Below, in pieces: positions 34,113-47,748 of a DNA stretch of 64,000 nt. The stretch is from Tomocerus qinae (taxonomy: Eukaryota > Arthropoda > Collembola > Entomobryomorpha > Tomoceridae): NCBI GenBank assembly GCA_020055645.1, contig CM034546.1:77810001-77874000 (forward strand), written 5' to 3'. The translations under genes were made by a program, and so were the position numbers. The notes below the pieces were generated by a model that was not told the origin of the DNA, made no database searches, and worked only from the letters and a program-made list of their open reading frames with translations. Numbering within the stretch: position 1 is the first letter of the stretch; each line of letters opens with the position of its first letter.

Positions 34113-36068
34113 AAAGTGATACTGTATGAAACTAAACATGTCTGTGACTTAATAGTATGTACCTAATATGTACTTATACTTTAATTGCTATCATCTGTAC
34201 ATACATAGATGCATACATACCAACAAATCATTGTTCACGGACCACTTAACTGAAATCAAAAATTATCACCTTTGTTCCCAAATCTCTTTTTATGTGCTTG
34301 TAAATTTAACCCACTAATTTCAACCTTTTCTTGTGATCGGTAAGATATATTACAGATGCATTATCTTATATCATAACTTCTTTGATACCTAAAATTTTAA
34401 AAAGTATTTGTTAATGGCCTAGGCCTACAAAATCTTGGTAGTTTGGCCTTGGGCCATGTGTTTGTTATTTCATGGTATTACAGGGAGGGACATTTAATGC
34501 CTAATCTCGCATTTTGTTATTTTGAACCACAGTCCAAAGGACAATAAATGTACGTACATAAGTATATACCACATACATTCTCTGAAATAGTCAAAGTCAA
34601 AAAAACTAAAACTAACTTGTAACATTATAACGTAGTTTAGGAAATCCATTTCAAAGATTATGGCAGTGAAAGATTTATGAAAGTTTTATATCTATGTAGT
34701 CGGTATTCGAGAAAAAGTCGTTTTGTGTCTATGCATTTATTTACATTTTATAGTTCTATATCTAAATCTAGTGATAATGGATGCTTATCTAACTTACCTT
34801 CTTACTTAGATTGTTGATCGAAGGAAAGAATTTTCAATGACAAGAAAGGGCAAAATGATCAAAATTCATGAAGCTTAGAGTTGCTAGCTCGTGACCCGTA
34901 GTCATGGATAAGAGGTTTTAAATATTTGTAACAATCACAGTTGAACTTCATAAAATGTTTCACTGAAATAATATTATTGTATTACCACACATATAAATAA
35001 TAATATTGAATATTATGATCTTTACTATTTACTTATACCATACAGGGTGAGTAGCACAGAATGAAATAAGAAAAAAAGACCACGAAAAATAATCCATTTT
35101 AAATAGATGCGTGGGATTTTTTGTTCGCATTTCAGTTCAGTGTTCTAGACCATTCTATGTGTATGTATAAAAGTATTTAAAAAGCTGACTGGTTAATTTA
35201 TTAGTTGAAGTTAACGTGTAAGTTCGAAGGTTGTTTTTCTAGGGTGTAAATGTTGTGATAAGATCATAAGAAAATGGTAAAAGTGTTTATTTATAATAGA
35301 AATTGGCAAATTGGGAGGAATGCGAATAATGTAGGAATTCTCAATCAGTGACTTCCTAATACTGATACCAATGCCAACAATAATTATTGTATTGTTTAAG
35401 TTCTCTTGTGATAATAAGTATGGGACTGCGATTGATGATGACATAATTAATAATGTTATATTTACTGAATTTACAAAGATTATCGCCCAACATCCTAATG
35501 GTAATTCCATTGAAAATTTTGCCAACTTCTTAAGAAAAAGTAAATATATTATGGTGAAAGCTCGTATGGAGTTGGTTCATCAATTCGATTCACAGAAAAT
35601 TAATCTTGTTGGGCGGAAATCTTGTCAGCTGTATGTACGGTGAAATACAATTTATTATTAGTGCAGGATTGTAAGTAATAAACAATTAAACCAAGTAATA
35701 AACGGAAATATAATAATAATAAGAGTTTATCCAAAAAATATAGTTCATGTTTTAATTAATTTTCTGCTTTTGTATGTATACATTGGTTCATTGATCTCCT
35801 TAATATCAAAGAAAACAAGTTATAGTTTGCATTGAATTTCAAAACCTTTGCCCTAGTCTTGGAGCAGTTCACAGTTTTGCACATTAGAACACTACTTAAT
35901 ATATCTCTTCAACCTCTACTTCTTAGTCACCCACATTTATAATTTCTTTGCTATTTCCTTGAATATATTAAATGAGTACTTCTAGGTTTTGGCAAATGTA
36001 ACTTTATTTTACTGGCATAAAACATAGTTGTTAAATAGCGCACTGCAGATACAATTACATTTGGCATT
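34113..36068. other. Intergenic, no gene supported
   Basis: Between ITFG1 and the GNAT 3' end. A 90-residue frame at 35371-35643 (plus) and an antisense frame at 35211-35525 overlap; neither shows a motif. AT-rich. Confidence 0.35.
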
Positions 36069-36678
36069 TTAATTAGTACCATTTAGTTGGGGAACAGTAG
36101 TTAAGTCATAGTAGTATTGAATGGCGTCAATGTATCCAAGTCCTTTTAAATTGCCAGCATTTGGAAGTCTTCCGATTTCTCTGAACCCAAAGCGCTCCCA
36201 TAATTTCAAAGATGCGACGTTAGTAACATAGACTAGATTGAACACACTAGCCTTGTAGCCCAGGTCACTTGCTACTCTCAGAAATTTTGGAACCATGTAT
36301 GTTGCTATTCCTTCCCCTTGGCATGTTTTCTTCACCATGAATCCCGCATTGCATATATGAGAACTTCTTCCCTGGATAATTTGGCTTCACGTAAAACGAA
36401 CCTAAAACTTCTCCCGTTTTTTCATCTCGGACAACAAAAGCATCAAATGACAGGTACATCTGACGAAACTCTTGCTCCGTTTCAACTGATTCGTAAGGAT
36501 AGGTTTGCCCTTCGTCAACTACATCCTTAAAAATGTTATGCAACTCAGCAATGTCGGATTCTTTAAAACAATCAAATATAATCTCTCGTCCTGTTTTATT
36601 CAGCGTTTCATGTTGTGGCAAATAAGGAAGTGGTTTACGTTCCACCTTTTTGACAACACGTAAGCCATTTTCCTGGAA
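36069..36678 (-). CDS. GNAT N-acetyltransferase of fungal Mpr1-like type, frameshifted
   Basis: Read leftwards, the first part carries ENGLRVVKKVERKPLPYLPQ, then VVDEGQTYPYESVETEQEFR, YLSFDAFVVRDEKTGEVLGS and FYVKPNYPGKKFS. In the next frame it continues HICNAGFMVKKTCQGEGIAT, YKASVFNLVYVTNVASLKLW, then ERFGFREIGRLPNAGNLKG, to a stop at 36069. The two parts meet near 36358, where one missing base (TCA-AT for TCACAT) explains the break. SHICNAGF, the Q-G-x-G-I/A acetyl-CoA loop and FNLVYVTNVAS match, from memory, the yeast Mpr1/azetidine-carboxylate acetyltransferase type. The piece seems to be a second exon: an AG acceptor sits at about 36679 and no ATG is in frame. It is either a recent pseudogene or has a base error. 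Confidence 0.6.
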
Positions 36679-39600
36679 GACAAAGATTCCATTTAAAAGT
36701 TTTCGCCAAACAATTATATTGAACCATAATCACCGTTAAAATACAATTTATTTCAGTAACTGTATATTTTTGGTATTGTTAAAATAATTTAAATTAATTT
36801 TTTTTATAACATTCACAAAATATTTTTCTGCTTTGAAAACATGTGAATTAAATTAATCAAATTCTTATTTTATTACTTACCTTGCTTTGTTGTGTGTATG
36901 TACGACGATGACGATCTGTAAATTATTGAATCTAATGTAGTAATAAATGCTCTTTACTAATTCTTTCCAGCCACTTTATCATTAAAGATATGTTACGACA
37001 AGGTGAAGGTTAAGGTCACTTTAGAATGAAAGAACGTGAACTCGTCATGCAGGGTTAGAAGTTGTGGGAAAACATGGAATAAATAAGAATGTAGTGTAAT
37101 TAGTAATATTTCATAAAGAACATTTTGTTCTTATACAAGTTTGTATTTATAAATATCATGTAGTAATAGTAATATTATGTCGTGGTTAATAATACGATAT
37201 TGTCTTATCATTATCAAATTTATGCATACCTATGCAAGTACACAGCGCACTACTATATAATTTTTGGTCTAACTGCTTTCAGGATTTGCCAATCCCTAAT
37301 TAAGTCTTTACCCTTTGGTTCAAAAATTCTAAGAATGAATTTCTCGAAAACCTGAAACTTTTTAAATATTTAAACATAAAATATTTAACATATTTTAACA
37401 TTTTAACATATCAATTTTTTTTATTTTTCTTGGAACATTTTACAACAAAATAAAAACGTTGGTATTATTTAAGTTTAAAACATAACACATTTCAATCTCT
37501 TTTTATGGTGTGCTAATAACCCAACTATAGGGTCTTTCAATTTTAGTAATTGCAGTAATTGCGGCGTGATGTACATTTCCTTTACTATACATAATATTAT
37601 TGTACTTGTGACCGAGGTTCTCGTTACAGCCTTATAAATAGCAAACTGCCTTATGCCTTTAAATAAATAGAAAATCCTGAAGAACTTGCGCTGGTATATT
37701 TATCATTATAATAATTTGGCTTAGCATCTTACATTGAACATAATGCAATAACATAGTGCAATAATACTTACCGTAAATATCGATAGATTTATAAAATGTT
37801 ATTTAATTTAATGATGTATTCTTCTTATAAAAATAATTGGCATAATATTCTTATTATATAATACCGTTTTAATGGTTATACAAAGTAACATATTAAACAT
37901 AGTAAAGCAAAAATGACATCATTTAGTGTGGTCATTCCTTGTATGTATAGAATGTCTCATGTAACGTGTCATGAATGAACTAACTGTAGCTGCTAACTTG
38001 AGTCGTAGTTATATGCATGGTATAGTTTTGGCTAGGGTATTCATGCACTGAGAAATAAATGACTAGGCCAATTTATTTTTCAACTGTGGTAGTGTTATTG
38101 GCAGCCCATCCCTAACTTTCCGATTGTCACATAACATGGAGAAATAAATATATGATAAGTTGAGCAATGCTAACTCTAACCACGTTGTTTTGTGTTATCT
38201 TTCTTCTACGCTATAGATGTAGAAGTGCAGTGGAACAGATATATTGAAGCACATTCGATTCTTTTCATACATTATACCATGGCACATAAATGATGACTGT
38301 ATTATAATATTTTATTAAGATAGGTATATCGAAATTATACGAGAAAAGAAATGTTTGTTAAATAAAGGTCAGTTGTATAACGCCGAAACAGTAATTAAAT
38401 TGTCTTAAATAAACTGACATAGAAAATACAGTTTATAGATCGATTTCGACTGTGCTATTAATATTTGTTACCATTGTAACCATTGCTTTACATTGTAATC
38501 AATACAAAAGGTTATTACATGCTATTACTAGTATTATTTATTTCATCTTACTAGTAGCTTCTAAAATGAATGTCAAAATTCCTCTAGTATCCACTGGGTG
38601 ACAAAGAACAGGAGAAATATTTATACTCATAAGTATTAAATAAAAGTTTATTTATCCAATTTTTTGAACAATAAATATAGTATGCTTAACATTACAATGT
38701 AAACATACTAAATTATCATGCCTGCTACAATGTAGAAAACCATTTTTATCATGACCGCGACTTAAGTGGTGTGCAACACCGCTTTATAGGAATGCCTGCC
38801 TGATCTGTCTGTCTGTCTGTCTGTTAGCATGATAACTCAAAAACGGTTTGAGACAATCAACTCTAACTTACTGTACGTGATATAGTAGAGCTGAAAAGTG
38901 AGGTCGAGTTTGAAAATGAAATAAATTGTACACACCCTATGCCTGTGGGCGTGGTCCAAAAATTAAAAATTGGTGTAATTTTAGTTATTGACATTGTAGA
39001 ACGTCATGAGGTAGCTCGTTCGAAAAGTTTAGTCGTTAGGCCATGTCAATGTCGTCACACGTGACAAAAGGTCGAAGGTCATTGAAAAAATTTAATAAAA
39101 ACGTCATGTAACGTCAGATAATCAGTTCAAACTTTTTATGCAATTTCACACCACTTTTTTACATCCATTTGAACATGGTTTATTAACTTCAAAAAATCGG
39201 GCTTTCATGCCTATTTTAAAATCTTGATAGATTTTGAATTCAAAATCGTCTTTCTGAAATAAAATTCGTTCAAAATTATCTACCTCCCTTAAAAAATAAA
39301 ATTGAAATTCAGAGGGAGTCAGACCGAAGACTAACGTATAAACTGATATCGGTTCAATTAGAGTAGTACTATATGTATGAATAGTATGTAATTGAAACTT
39401 TTGTGAAGCAAAAGCCAAAACTTTTGTGCATGAACTTTAAACTAAATGATTACATAACTGAATATAAATACATAACATTTGTACAGATAAGTAGATTTAG
39501 ATGATGAGTAGATATGAAGTGCATACCAATTAAGAAGCACCTGTTTAGCAACATTTTTCGATTTGACAGCTGGAAAGATGAAGGTTGGTTAAATCAGTCA

Positions 39601-40628
39601 TTAGTCATTTTACTATTGTAAATATAAAACAGTGCATACTATATAATATTATAAGTATATTGTAACATAAGGGTAATTGTGTTAGTAAACACCAACACAA
39701 CAGCATCAGAATGATGTGTAGTAATTAGGTTTGTAGTAAAGTGCCTTTTTATTCTTTCAATGTCAATTTCACCTCCAACATACGAGTAAAGGTGTCCAGT
39801 AGTAGTAATGTGCGTAGTAGACAATAGTATTAGATCTTCCAAGTTGAGAATTTTTTTCCGGCATTGGCAGCTCAGATTATGAAATGTGAAGCACGTTCTT
39901 TTTCTTTTACCGTCTTGTCTCAAGTTTTTCTGACATGAAAAATTCCTGATATCATTTTTCCATTGTAACACCAACTTAGGTATGTACAAAATTAATACTT
40001 ATTATATGTAAATAACTTTAGTGGTGAAAAATCTATCTGAGGCCTTGTGATGGAAAGTTCCCATGCATATTTCAATACATTATCATAAATATTACTATAT
40101 TTCGTTTACTTTTTAATGCAATGGGATATTATTTTCTCTATATCCTAATTTTTGCTGCGTCTTTGCATATAGTTCATAGATAATTATTAAGACTTCATAA
40201 GTTATAACTAAGACTTAAGTAAAGACACATTTGAATGATGTAATGGTGTATCTGTGCAGGTTGGCTATTGTATGTAGTGCAAAATAGCCAATAAAAAGTT
40301 AGTCAATGACAAGGGGAATTCCGTCGTTATATTAAACACACAGAGATGAATTGCTTTTCTTTTGTACTTATGGCTTGATGTAAATGAATTGCCCACCACC
40401 ACACACACTTAAGTATATGCAGATAAAATTGCAAAAACACTTCACGCTTATTTTTAACAAAACCGAACTCTGTAGCATAGATTATCTCACGGCACCGTCC
40501 AGACACACATTCAGTATTTTCAGCTATTATATACCTATCTTCCCTGTGCAACGAAGAGCAGTTGCCATTGTGAATTTACTGGACAAACACACTTAAGTGT
40601 AATATTTCAGTTTGCGAATTTAGGAACA
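36679..40628. other. Non-coding AT-rich stretch
   Basis: About 3.9 kb between GNAT and P450. A putative donor (minus strand) near 36882 may belong to a 5' exon of the GNAT gene. A (CTGT)n microsatellite lies at 38809-38827. Short open frames at 39146-39418 and 39639-39989 have no motif. I see no other gene. Confidence 0.35.
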
Positions 40629-42920
40629 ATGTTTGCTATATTGATAACGGCACTTATAGGTGCCTTGGTTTTATATACGTATATTATAAATACTAAACTA
40701 AAAAATTTCCCCCGAGGTAAATTCCTCTCAATTATCATTTTTTTAATTTTTCAATATTATTTAAGATTAAATTCCCGTTTGGTTGAACAGGGCCGTTAAG
40801 CTTGCCAGTCATTGGAAGCCTCTACATTTTAGGAACCGAACCTCATAAAACTCTCACCAAAATGAAAAAGAAATATGGACATGTTGTCAGAATTGATTTT
40901 GGATCCTACCCGTAATTAAAAAATTATCTGATACTAATTTTAGTGCCTAATTTGAAACTAACTAATTTGAAAAATTTTCCAAATGAAATTTTTTAACCAT
41001 TTTCAGTGGAATTGTTTTGAATGACCACAAAGCAATTAAAGAAGCGTTAAATATGCCTGCATTTCATTTTCGTCCTGACTATAAAGTTTTTGCACAAATT
41101 CGAAATGGGGCTAATGAAGGTATTCAGTTTAAAATGCAGACTCAACTCTAAATTTATTATGAATCACTTTTTATTTTATTTTAGGAACTATTTTCTCAAA
41201 TGGGAAAGTCTGGGAAGAACAAAGGAAGTTCATTTTTGACTATTTAAGAATCATGAGGAAAGACAAAAATGCATTTGAAGTTTTAATATTGAATGAACTG
41301 GAATACATTAAAAAACATTTAGATAACCAATTAGGGAAACCTTTTCAAACCAAGAATTTCTTTAACACTACGGCTATTGCACCAATGTGGTCTGTCTTAA
41401 CAGGGACAACCGCTAATCCTGAAAACCCCCAGTTCCGAAACTGTGTAGATTTAATGACAAGGTAAGCATCTTTGACGTTACGTCCTTGTGTTTTATGAAA
41501 ATATGTATGGTATGGCAATAGTACTCGAAAACATTAATCTCCATGTAATAAAGTAACCGCAGCAGGTATTAGGACCGCAGGTTAACTAACCTCGTAAAAT
41601 TTAGTTAGTTTAATTTATATCAGGTTAGGTTAGAAAAAATCTGCAAAGTTAAATTGCATGCGGTTCTAATATCTGCGGTTAATTTACTTAAGTTCTATAT
41701 ATCTGAAAATTTACGGATTACTGCTGAAAATTTCTTCCTGCTAATTTTTGCAATTTTTTATTAAATTTTTATCAGAATAGCCGAAAAATTTTCGACCGCC
41801 GGAGCCGTTTATTTTATGCCAACCGTGTGTAAGCTATTTCCAGATGCAACAGGTTGGACTGATGTTGTGGACAGCGCGACACAAAATATAGATTTTGTGA
41901 AAAATCTACTGCGACCTTTCGTATCATCGTATTCAGGAGAGAGTCTGCCGAACAACCTAATTGAAGAATTTTTGTACAAAATTAAAAATACTGAAGAACC
42001 TGAGTCAAGTTTCTTTGGAAAAACAGGAGGTATACCTATATACCTTATTTTATTGTATAATAATTATGATCACATTTGGTGAATTTTAAAAAGGTACTTA
42101 AATAATATTTAAACCCATGGGTGATGTAGAGAACAATATGGTCGCGAGTATATGGGATATTCTTCTGGCTGGAACAGAAACAGTTTCAACTTCACTTGTT
42201 TGGTTCATTAATTTGATTGCTTACAATCCAGACGCACAGCGCAAAATGCAACTGGAGATCCAAAAAGTACTTGGTGGTCGATTACCTTGTTTGGAAGATC
42301 GTGCTAAGTAATTTGAATTTATGTCGTAATAAACCATTCAATTGTCAATAGATTTAGTAAGAATATAATTAAATTTCGTTGATTTGTAATTGATAAACTA
42401 ATTGTCGTGTATCGTTATCAAGAGATACATTAACGTGACATGTATGTTTCCTCTTTACAGTTTACCGTACATAGAGGCGACTGTTCATGAAGTATTACGA
42501 TGCTCAGCATTATCTCCCTTATCAAGCCCTCGTGCAACAGGCGCTGATGTTTATTTCCGGGGCTACTTTATTCCCAAAGGAACAATAGTTGTTCCAAATC
42601 TCTTCGAAGCTTTGAACGATCCCAACTTGTGGGAGGATCCTGAGTCTTTTATGCCGGAGAGATTTATGAGTAAAGATGGTACTACCTTTCTTAAGGAAAA
42701 AACAATGAATACCAAATTTGTATTTGGGTTTGGAAAACGAGGCTGTCCTGGAGGATCTTTAGCTAAGGACCAAATATTTTTAATAACGACAGGATTACTT
42801 CAAAGATACAACTTTACATTAGATCCAAGTGTTAAGGGTAAACTTGAAGCACATTTAGGGGGAACTATGGCTCCCATTTACAAGCCAATTATTGTTACTA
42901 AAAGAACAGAAGTTTTATAA
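40629..42920 (+). CDS. Cytochrome P450, seven exons, probably clan 2
   Basis: Exons 40629-40716, 40791-40911, 41007-41119, 41185-41461, 41776-42029, 42130-42307 and 42461-42920 join through GT-AG introns with matching phases into 496 residues. An N-terminal membrane anchor (FAILITALIGALVLYTYII) is followed by FPRGPLSLPVIGS, the helix-C WEEQR, the helix-I AGTETVST, helix-K EVLR, the PERF block (PERFMS) and the haem loop FGFGKRGCPG. All key residues are present, including the haem Cys. The length is typical. The exon 6 start rests on the acceptor GTGATGTAG|AG, which gives ENNMVASIWDILLAGTE as expected. It would be an ER-bound monooxygenase acting on xenobiotics or endogenous lipids; the substrate is not predictable. 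No neighbouring paralogue is in the window. Confidence 0.9.
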
Positions 42921-43624
42921 TCTTTTTTACTTTCAAAACTAACAACTACAAAAACAGCGAAAATTTAAAAGCATTGTTAATCTATAAGATAATCAAATCT
43001 TAGATAAAGCAATAAATTTACCTATCTATGTATGTCTGGAAGGGAGATTCTTAAAAGCATAATAATATGCAGAGTGTACAGAGACATTGATTTTTTTGAA
43101 TTGCTGAACGATTTACAAGTGCGTGTGTAAGAATGGAATTGATATACCTCCTCGCACTCACTTTTTTATCTTAAGCCAAGCAAGTTTTTGTAGAGAAATG
43201 TTTGAATTAAATAAAGCTGTGACCAACATACGAAGTTATATAAAAGACAAGGGCTAGTTTTTTGACACTTTGAATATCAAGAGTAGATTGCATAATGCAT
43301 AATGCATAAGCATGTATATTCTTTAACTTACAGATATTATTTTTTTAAGATTCTTATAGGGTGATTATTTCATAGATAGTTCATTTGGCGTACCTCAACT
43401 TTATATTATTAGCCAAAGATATCTACTTTCTTCTTAATGCTCATAATTTGTTGTCTGTAAAAACAGGATCCATTATTTTGATATGTAAAACACGTGTCAT
43501 TTATTTCTAATTAATTTATACTATGTAGTCCGACAATGTTTTTGAACCGCATAATATTATTATTTATTAGTTCCACGTTCACGATTTCTCTTTTCATTAG
43601 AAACACAATGGATCATATTTTATA

Positions 43625-43771
43625 ATGTTCCATTGCAATAGGCTTATCTTCAACGAAAACTTCGAGTCGAGCAAATGAACGTAGGAGGTCAAACTGCAAC
43701 AATTGGACTTCACACGTTGATGCTCCGATTGTTGAGCTTTCGTTGAAGATAAGCCAATTGTAATGGAACAT
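43625..43771. repeat. Inverted repeat, about 33-bp arms, 80-base loop
   Basis: Left arm GTTCCATTGCAATAGGCTTA continuing through TCTTCAACGAAA pairs with TTTCGTTGAAGATAAGCC continuing through AATTGTAATGGAAC, with one or two mismatches. No coding content. Confidence 0.55.
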
Positions 43772-44468
43772 GTCGCACTTTAAGGTATTGATTGGTATTG
43801 GATCCATTTGATGCATTTGGTGTTACGTGTCTTGAAATGATCTCTCCATGCATGGAAAATGAGTGAATAGCGATATAAAATTTAAAGTTAGAGTTACAGT
43901 GTTTATCGATTTATATCGATTTATCAACTTCAACTTTGAAGACAACTGGGTAATACAAAAAAACGTGGGCCAATTCCTGACATTTGCTCACGACATTTTG
44001 GTGTAGTTTGTCAAATGTTTCCGCTATTAAAATTTCACCAAAAATTGACAAAATCAAAGTATAGTTGTAAATAAACGTCGTTCGAATTTTTGTGTTGGTT
44101 GATACTTATAGTGTAACCTTTCATCTTAGATTTATAAGCAACAATGTAAACAATAATAAACATTAATAAACTCAATCTTCGAACTTCGAAGAAGTTCAAT
44201 GCGTATACTGCTATAAGGTCTAGTTCAATGCGTAAACAGTATACTCTATATTTTAATTATGTTACGTTATCATTATCAGATATTATACTTTAAGTGTTCT
44301 CATCTACCACGGTTAACTGTGGGAAAGGGAAACTTGAGACGTTGAGACTATCACAATAGGTATAAAATGTTTCAAGTTCGGTTTAATTGCCCTAATTGCT
44401 CTCAGTCAATTTTCATGGTACTCACATAATAATCATACGTCGGAATTTTATTTATTTAAAATCGCAAA

Positions 44469-44898
44469 AAAGGGGATGGCACCAGTCTTATGGAGTTCAT
44501 GGACCGACAGATCTGAATAGGATTAATATATGTTGTAGCCCTATTTTTTCTGACCAAAAGTCATTATTGTCAAAATTCAATATGGGCTACCGTTTTCGAG
44601 ATATCTGTGGTCAAAAACTGCCTTTTTAACCTTAGGGGAGCAATCCGGCAGCCGAAACCCGCAGATTTATTACCTGCCAACCATAGTTATTATAACAATA
44701 ATCTGCGGGTTTCGGCTGCCGGATTGCTCCCCTAACGTTAAAAAGGCAGTTTTTGACCACAGATATCTCGAAAACGGTAGCCCATATTGAATTTTGACAA
44801 TAATGACTTTTGGTCAGAAAAAATAGGGCTACAACATATATTAATCCTATTCAGATCTGTCGGTCCATGAACTCCATAAGACTGGTGCCATCCCCTTT
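44469..44898. repeat. Near-perfect palindrome, about 199-bp arms
   Basis: 44469-44667 and 44700-44898 are almost exact reverse complements (starting AAAGGGGATGGCACCAG) with a 32-base loop. The structure would extrude as a cruciform and stop sequencing polymerases. It may be a foldback MITE, though no flanking duplication is clear. It lies 0.4 kb before the assembly gap. Confidence 0.75.
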
Positions 44899-45311
44899 AC
44901 TAAAAAATGGTAAAAATTTTTCATAAAATTTTACCAAAAATGGCAAAAAATTTTTAATAAAAAAAAAATTTTTATAAAAATTTACCAACATGGCAAAAAT
45001 TTTCTCTTAACAGTTTTTTTGATTTCGGCAAAATATTATCTATAATATAACATTGAAAAATCAAAAGCCAGAAACTCTACCTACCTAAATAATCAGGTGG
45101 TACATAAGAACTGCATGTATTATATCATTTCATTATTGCACATTTAATCTTCAATTTTAAAATCCAAACTTAACATCTTAAAACATATATTGCAATATTA
45201 AAATGTTGTCCAAGCTAGCCATCTTAAAATCATATAAATTTTAATATTAAAATTTAATCTTAAACTTAATATCGAATCTTAACTTCTTAAATTCCAGACC
45301 AATTTAAAATC

Positions 45312-45411
45312 NNNNNNNNNNNNNNNNNNNNNNNNNNNNNNNNNNNNNNNNNNNNNNNNNNNNNNNNNNNNNNNNNNNNNNNNNNNNNNNNNNNNNNNNN
45401 NNNNNNNNNNN
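45312..45411. other. Assembly gap, 100 N
   Basis: Exactly 100 N, the usual placeholder for a gap of unknown size. Distance, order and orientation of everything to its right rest on scaffolding. The right arm of the inverted duplication starts about 160 bp beyond it. Confidence 0.99.
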
Positions 45412-45596
45412 CTTAATAATTTATTGAAAATATTCACAATATAAAACATTTGTTAGTAGACCGGAAACATCAAATGGCAACCCAACCTTTGCTCTATATA
45501 CTTCCCGGATTCCCCTCCAGGGTGTTAGAAAACATAATTTGTTTGTTAGGCAAGTTATGCGGCAAGGTGCCATTAATGAGACCGGTGCGCGGTGAG

Positions 45597-45845
45597 CAGA
45601 GTTCAGTTTTAGCCGGCTAAAACTTCATTTGCCCACCCACCCGGGTAAAAGGGGCAAAGTGGGTAGTAGGCAAAAGGGGCAAAATTACCTAATATTCAAA
45701 ATTTTGCGCCAATTTTTACATCCTTTAGTGTATCTATAGCCCCATTTTGACTTTTGCCCCTTTTGCCCACTAGCCACCTATCAATTTACCCGCCCACTAG
45801 CCACTTTTGCCCCCTAGCCACTACCCACCGGCTAGTTGAACTCTG
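45597..45845. mobile_element. hAT-type MITE, 249 bp, absent from the left arm
   Basis: Ends CAGAGTTCAGTTTTAGCCGG and the complement of CAGAGTTCAACTAGCCGG are flanked by GCGGTGAG on both sides (45589-45596 and 45846-45853). The left arm has a single copy of this octamer (complement at 16693-16700) with no insert, so the empty site is known. GC-rich and non-coding inside. Confidence 0.8.
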
Positions 45846-45919
45846 GCGGTGAGTAGACTAAGCACCATTGAAACACTCTAAATAGAGAACTATAAAATAT
45901 ATTATTAACTGCATGCATC

Positions 45920-46125
45920 GAAAGCGACTACAGCAGGTACGCACTACGCACACGGTATCTACCAAAGCCATCGGGGCTTGAGTGCCGGAGGAGCCTTATT
46001 GTACAAAGATTCCCATCGATCATGCCCATGCCTTAGAAGTCTCACAAATTCGACGGGTATTTTTCAAGTATCCGACATTCCTCACTCCAACCATTGTCAT
46101 ATAGCCTTAAAATCATAAAATACAT
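45920..46125 (-). pseudogene. Fragment of the small 87-residue ORF (right arm)
   Basis: Counterpart of 16426-16624, starting at the ATG at 46125. It contains further small indels (for example CTATATGACAATGG for GTAGCAATGG), so it has decayed independently since duplication. Confidence 0.55.
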
Positions 46126-46248
46126 TCAATTCTTCAATAGCTGTAAAATATAAGCAAATGAACTTAAACTGCTGAATAATATTCATTAAAATGTTAAATT
46201 TTTCTCGAAATTCCTGCGAATGGGTCTTTTAGTCCCCGATATCCAGTC

Positions 46249-46410
46249 TAGACACGTGTCCAGAAGGGAAGCTGGGGCCCGCCCCCACTAAATTCCCAGA
46301 AAAAGGCGATTTTTCCCATCAAAAAGATTAAATATACAAAAAAATTTATCATAATTTTACCAATATATTTTGGTGTGCCCCCTCTGATCAGATTCCTGGA
46401 TACTTGCCTG
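46249..46410. mobile_element. hAT-type MITE (right-arm copy)
   Basis: Ends TAGACACGTGTCCAG and GGATACTTGCCTG are inverted, and ATCCAGTC flanks the element at 46241-46248 and 46411-46418. It is orthologous to 16137-16300 in the left arm. Confidence 0.6.
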
Positions 46411-47748
46411 ATCCAGTCTCAGGAAAAGTATATAGTTGCCATAAATTGGTAGTCTGAATTATTTTCATCTCCATCATTCATCGGAATTTTTTGCAATGAA
46501 TTATTATAACAATGTTTCCTGCAACATCTTCAATACAGCAAACGAATTATAACTCTTTTTATTTCAGAATTAACACCCTTGTTCAAGTTAATAAGACCGT
46601 GTCATGTAAATAATATCATTATAATGTGATTGTTTGAAGCACATAAAGAATGGTAATTATGTAACATAAGTAGCTATAACAAAGTAGGCTAATTAAGTGT
46701 CACTGACCCCTTTAAGTAAATATCTATTGGCACTCATTCTTGCTCAATTGTTTTTTCTATTTGATACTAGACCTATTTTTAGCCTTTACTATATAGGCAT
46801 ATTTACCACAGTGTGAAAATAATAACAAAGGTTTAAAAGTTCCGAAGCTGATTTTAAGTTGAAGTTGTAATATAAGAAAACTATGAAAGTTCTTGTGTCG
46901 ATTTTTGTATTCAAAATACTATTTGAGGGATTGGGTGCAAGTCGACAGCCATACTCCGATGTTTGCGATGCAAACCCCCTGACTGAGGTATACAAACCCT
47001 ACGTAATGGCTTTCCAGGGTGGTCAAGGGGAAGGCAAATGGTATTTCCTGAAGACCCAAATTTTCTTCGTTTCTATAATGTTGGAACACTTGTCAACGTC
47101 TTCGTTTGCATCCACGGACCGTAAGGAAATATTTTTCTTTGATTTAATTATTAGAATATTCTTAATTGAAAAGCGGATTCATAGGGCATTCCTGTACTTC
47201 AGCAACACGACAACCCATGGTCTTGTTTACGAAACCCCCATGATGCAGGTATATGATCACAAATGTGAAATGTACAACGTTCCACCCGGAAGTGCAGCCA
47301 TGCACAACAAATCACATCGAGTGGTACTTTAATTTTATTTACATTAACAATAATATCAAATATCTACTCTACAGAAGTAAAAAGTTTGGCTTAGTCTTTC
47401 GGTTTTTTCATTAAATAAAAAAATGATGATAAAATTCTGCACATTCCGATCTGAAATAAAGCGCAGAAACAAACTTTGTGCTATTTTACTATGTTTAAGC
47501 ACTTTACTGCTTTTACTATATACTTTATCTATTTGTTTAAGATGGGTGATGATTTTGATACTAACTCGTTCTAACAAACGGGACTCAAGGAGAATTTCAA
47601 GTATTACAAATTTCCAAGTTAATTATTCATCATTTCAATGTGAAATGAATATTAAAGTAAAATATCGTGGCAGCTATTTTTCGTGTATATTAATTTGGGA
47701 ATGTTCTGATCACCAATAAGCTCATTCGGATTTTTGTACATGTGGTAA

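Larger units (their letters stand above)
42921..45311. other. Non-coding stretch with two hairpin repeats, ending at the assembly gap
   Basis: Downstream of the P450. It holds the inverted repeats at 43625-43771 and 44469-44898 and then low-complexity A/T sequence up to the Ns. No gene seen. Confidence 0.4.

Noticed and set aside
35211-35643. Two overlapping frames on opposite strands
   Set aside because: Neither has a recognisable domain, signal peptide or splice context.
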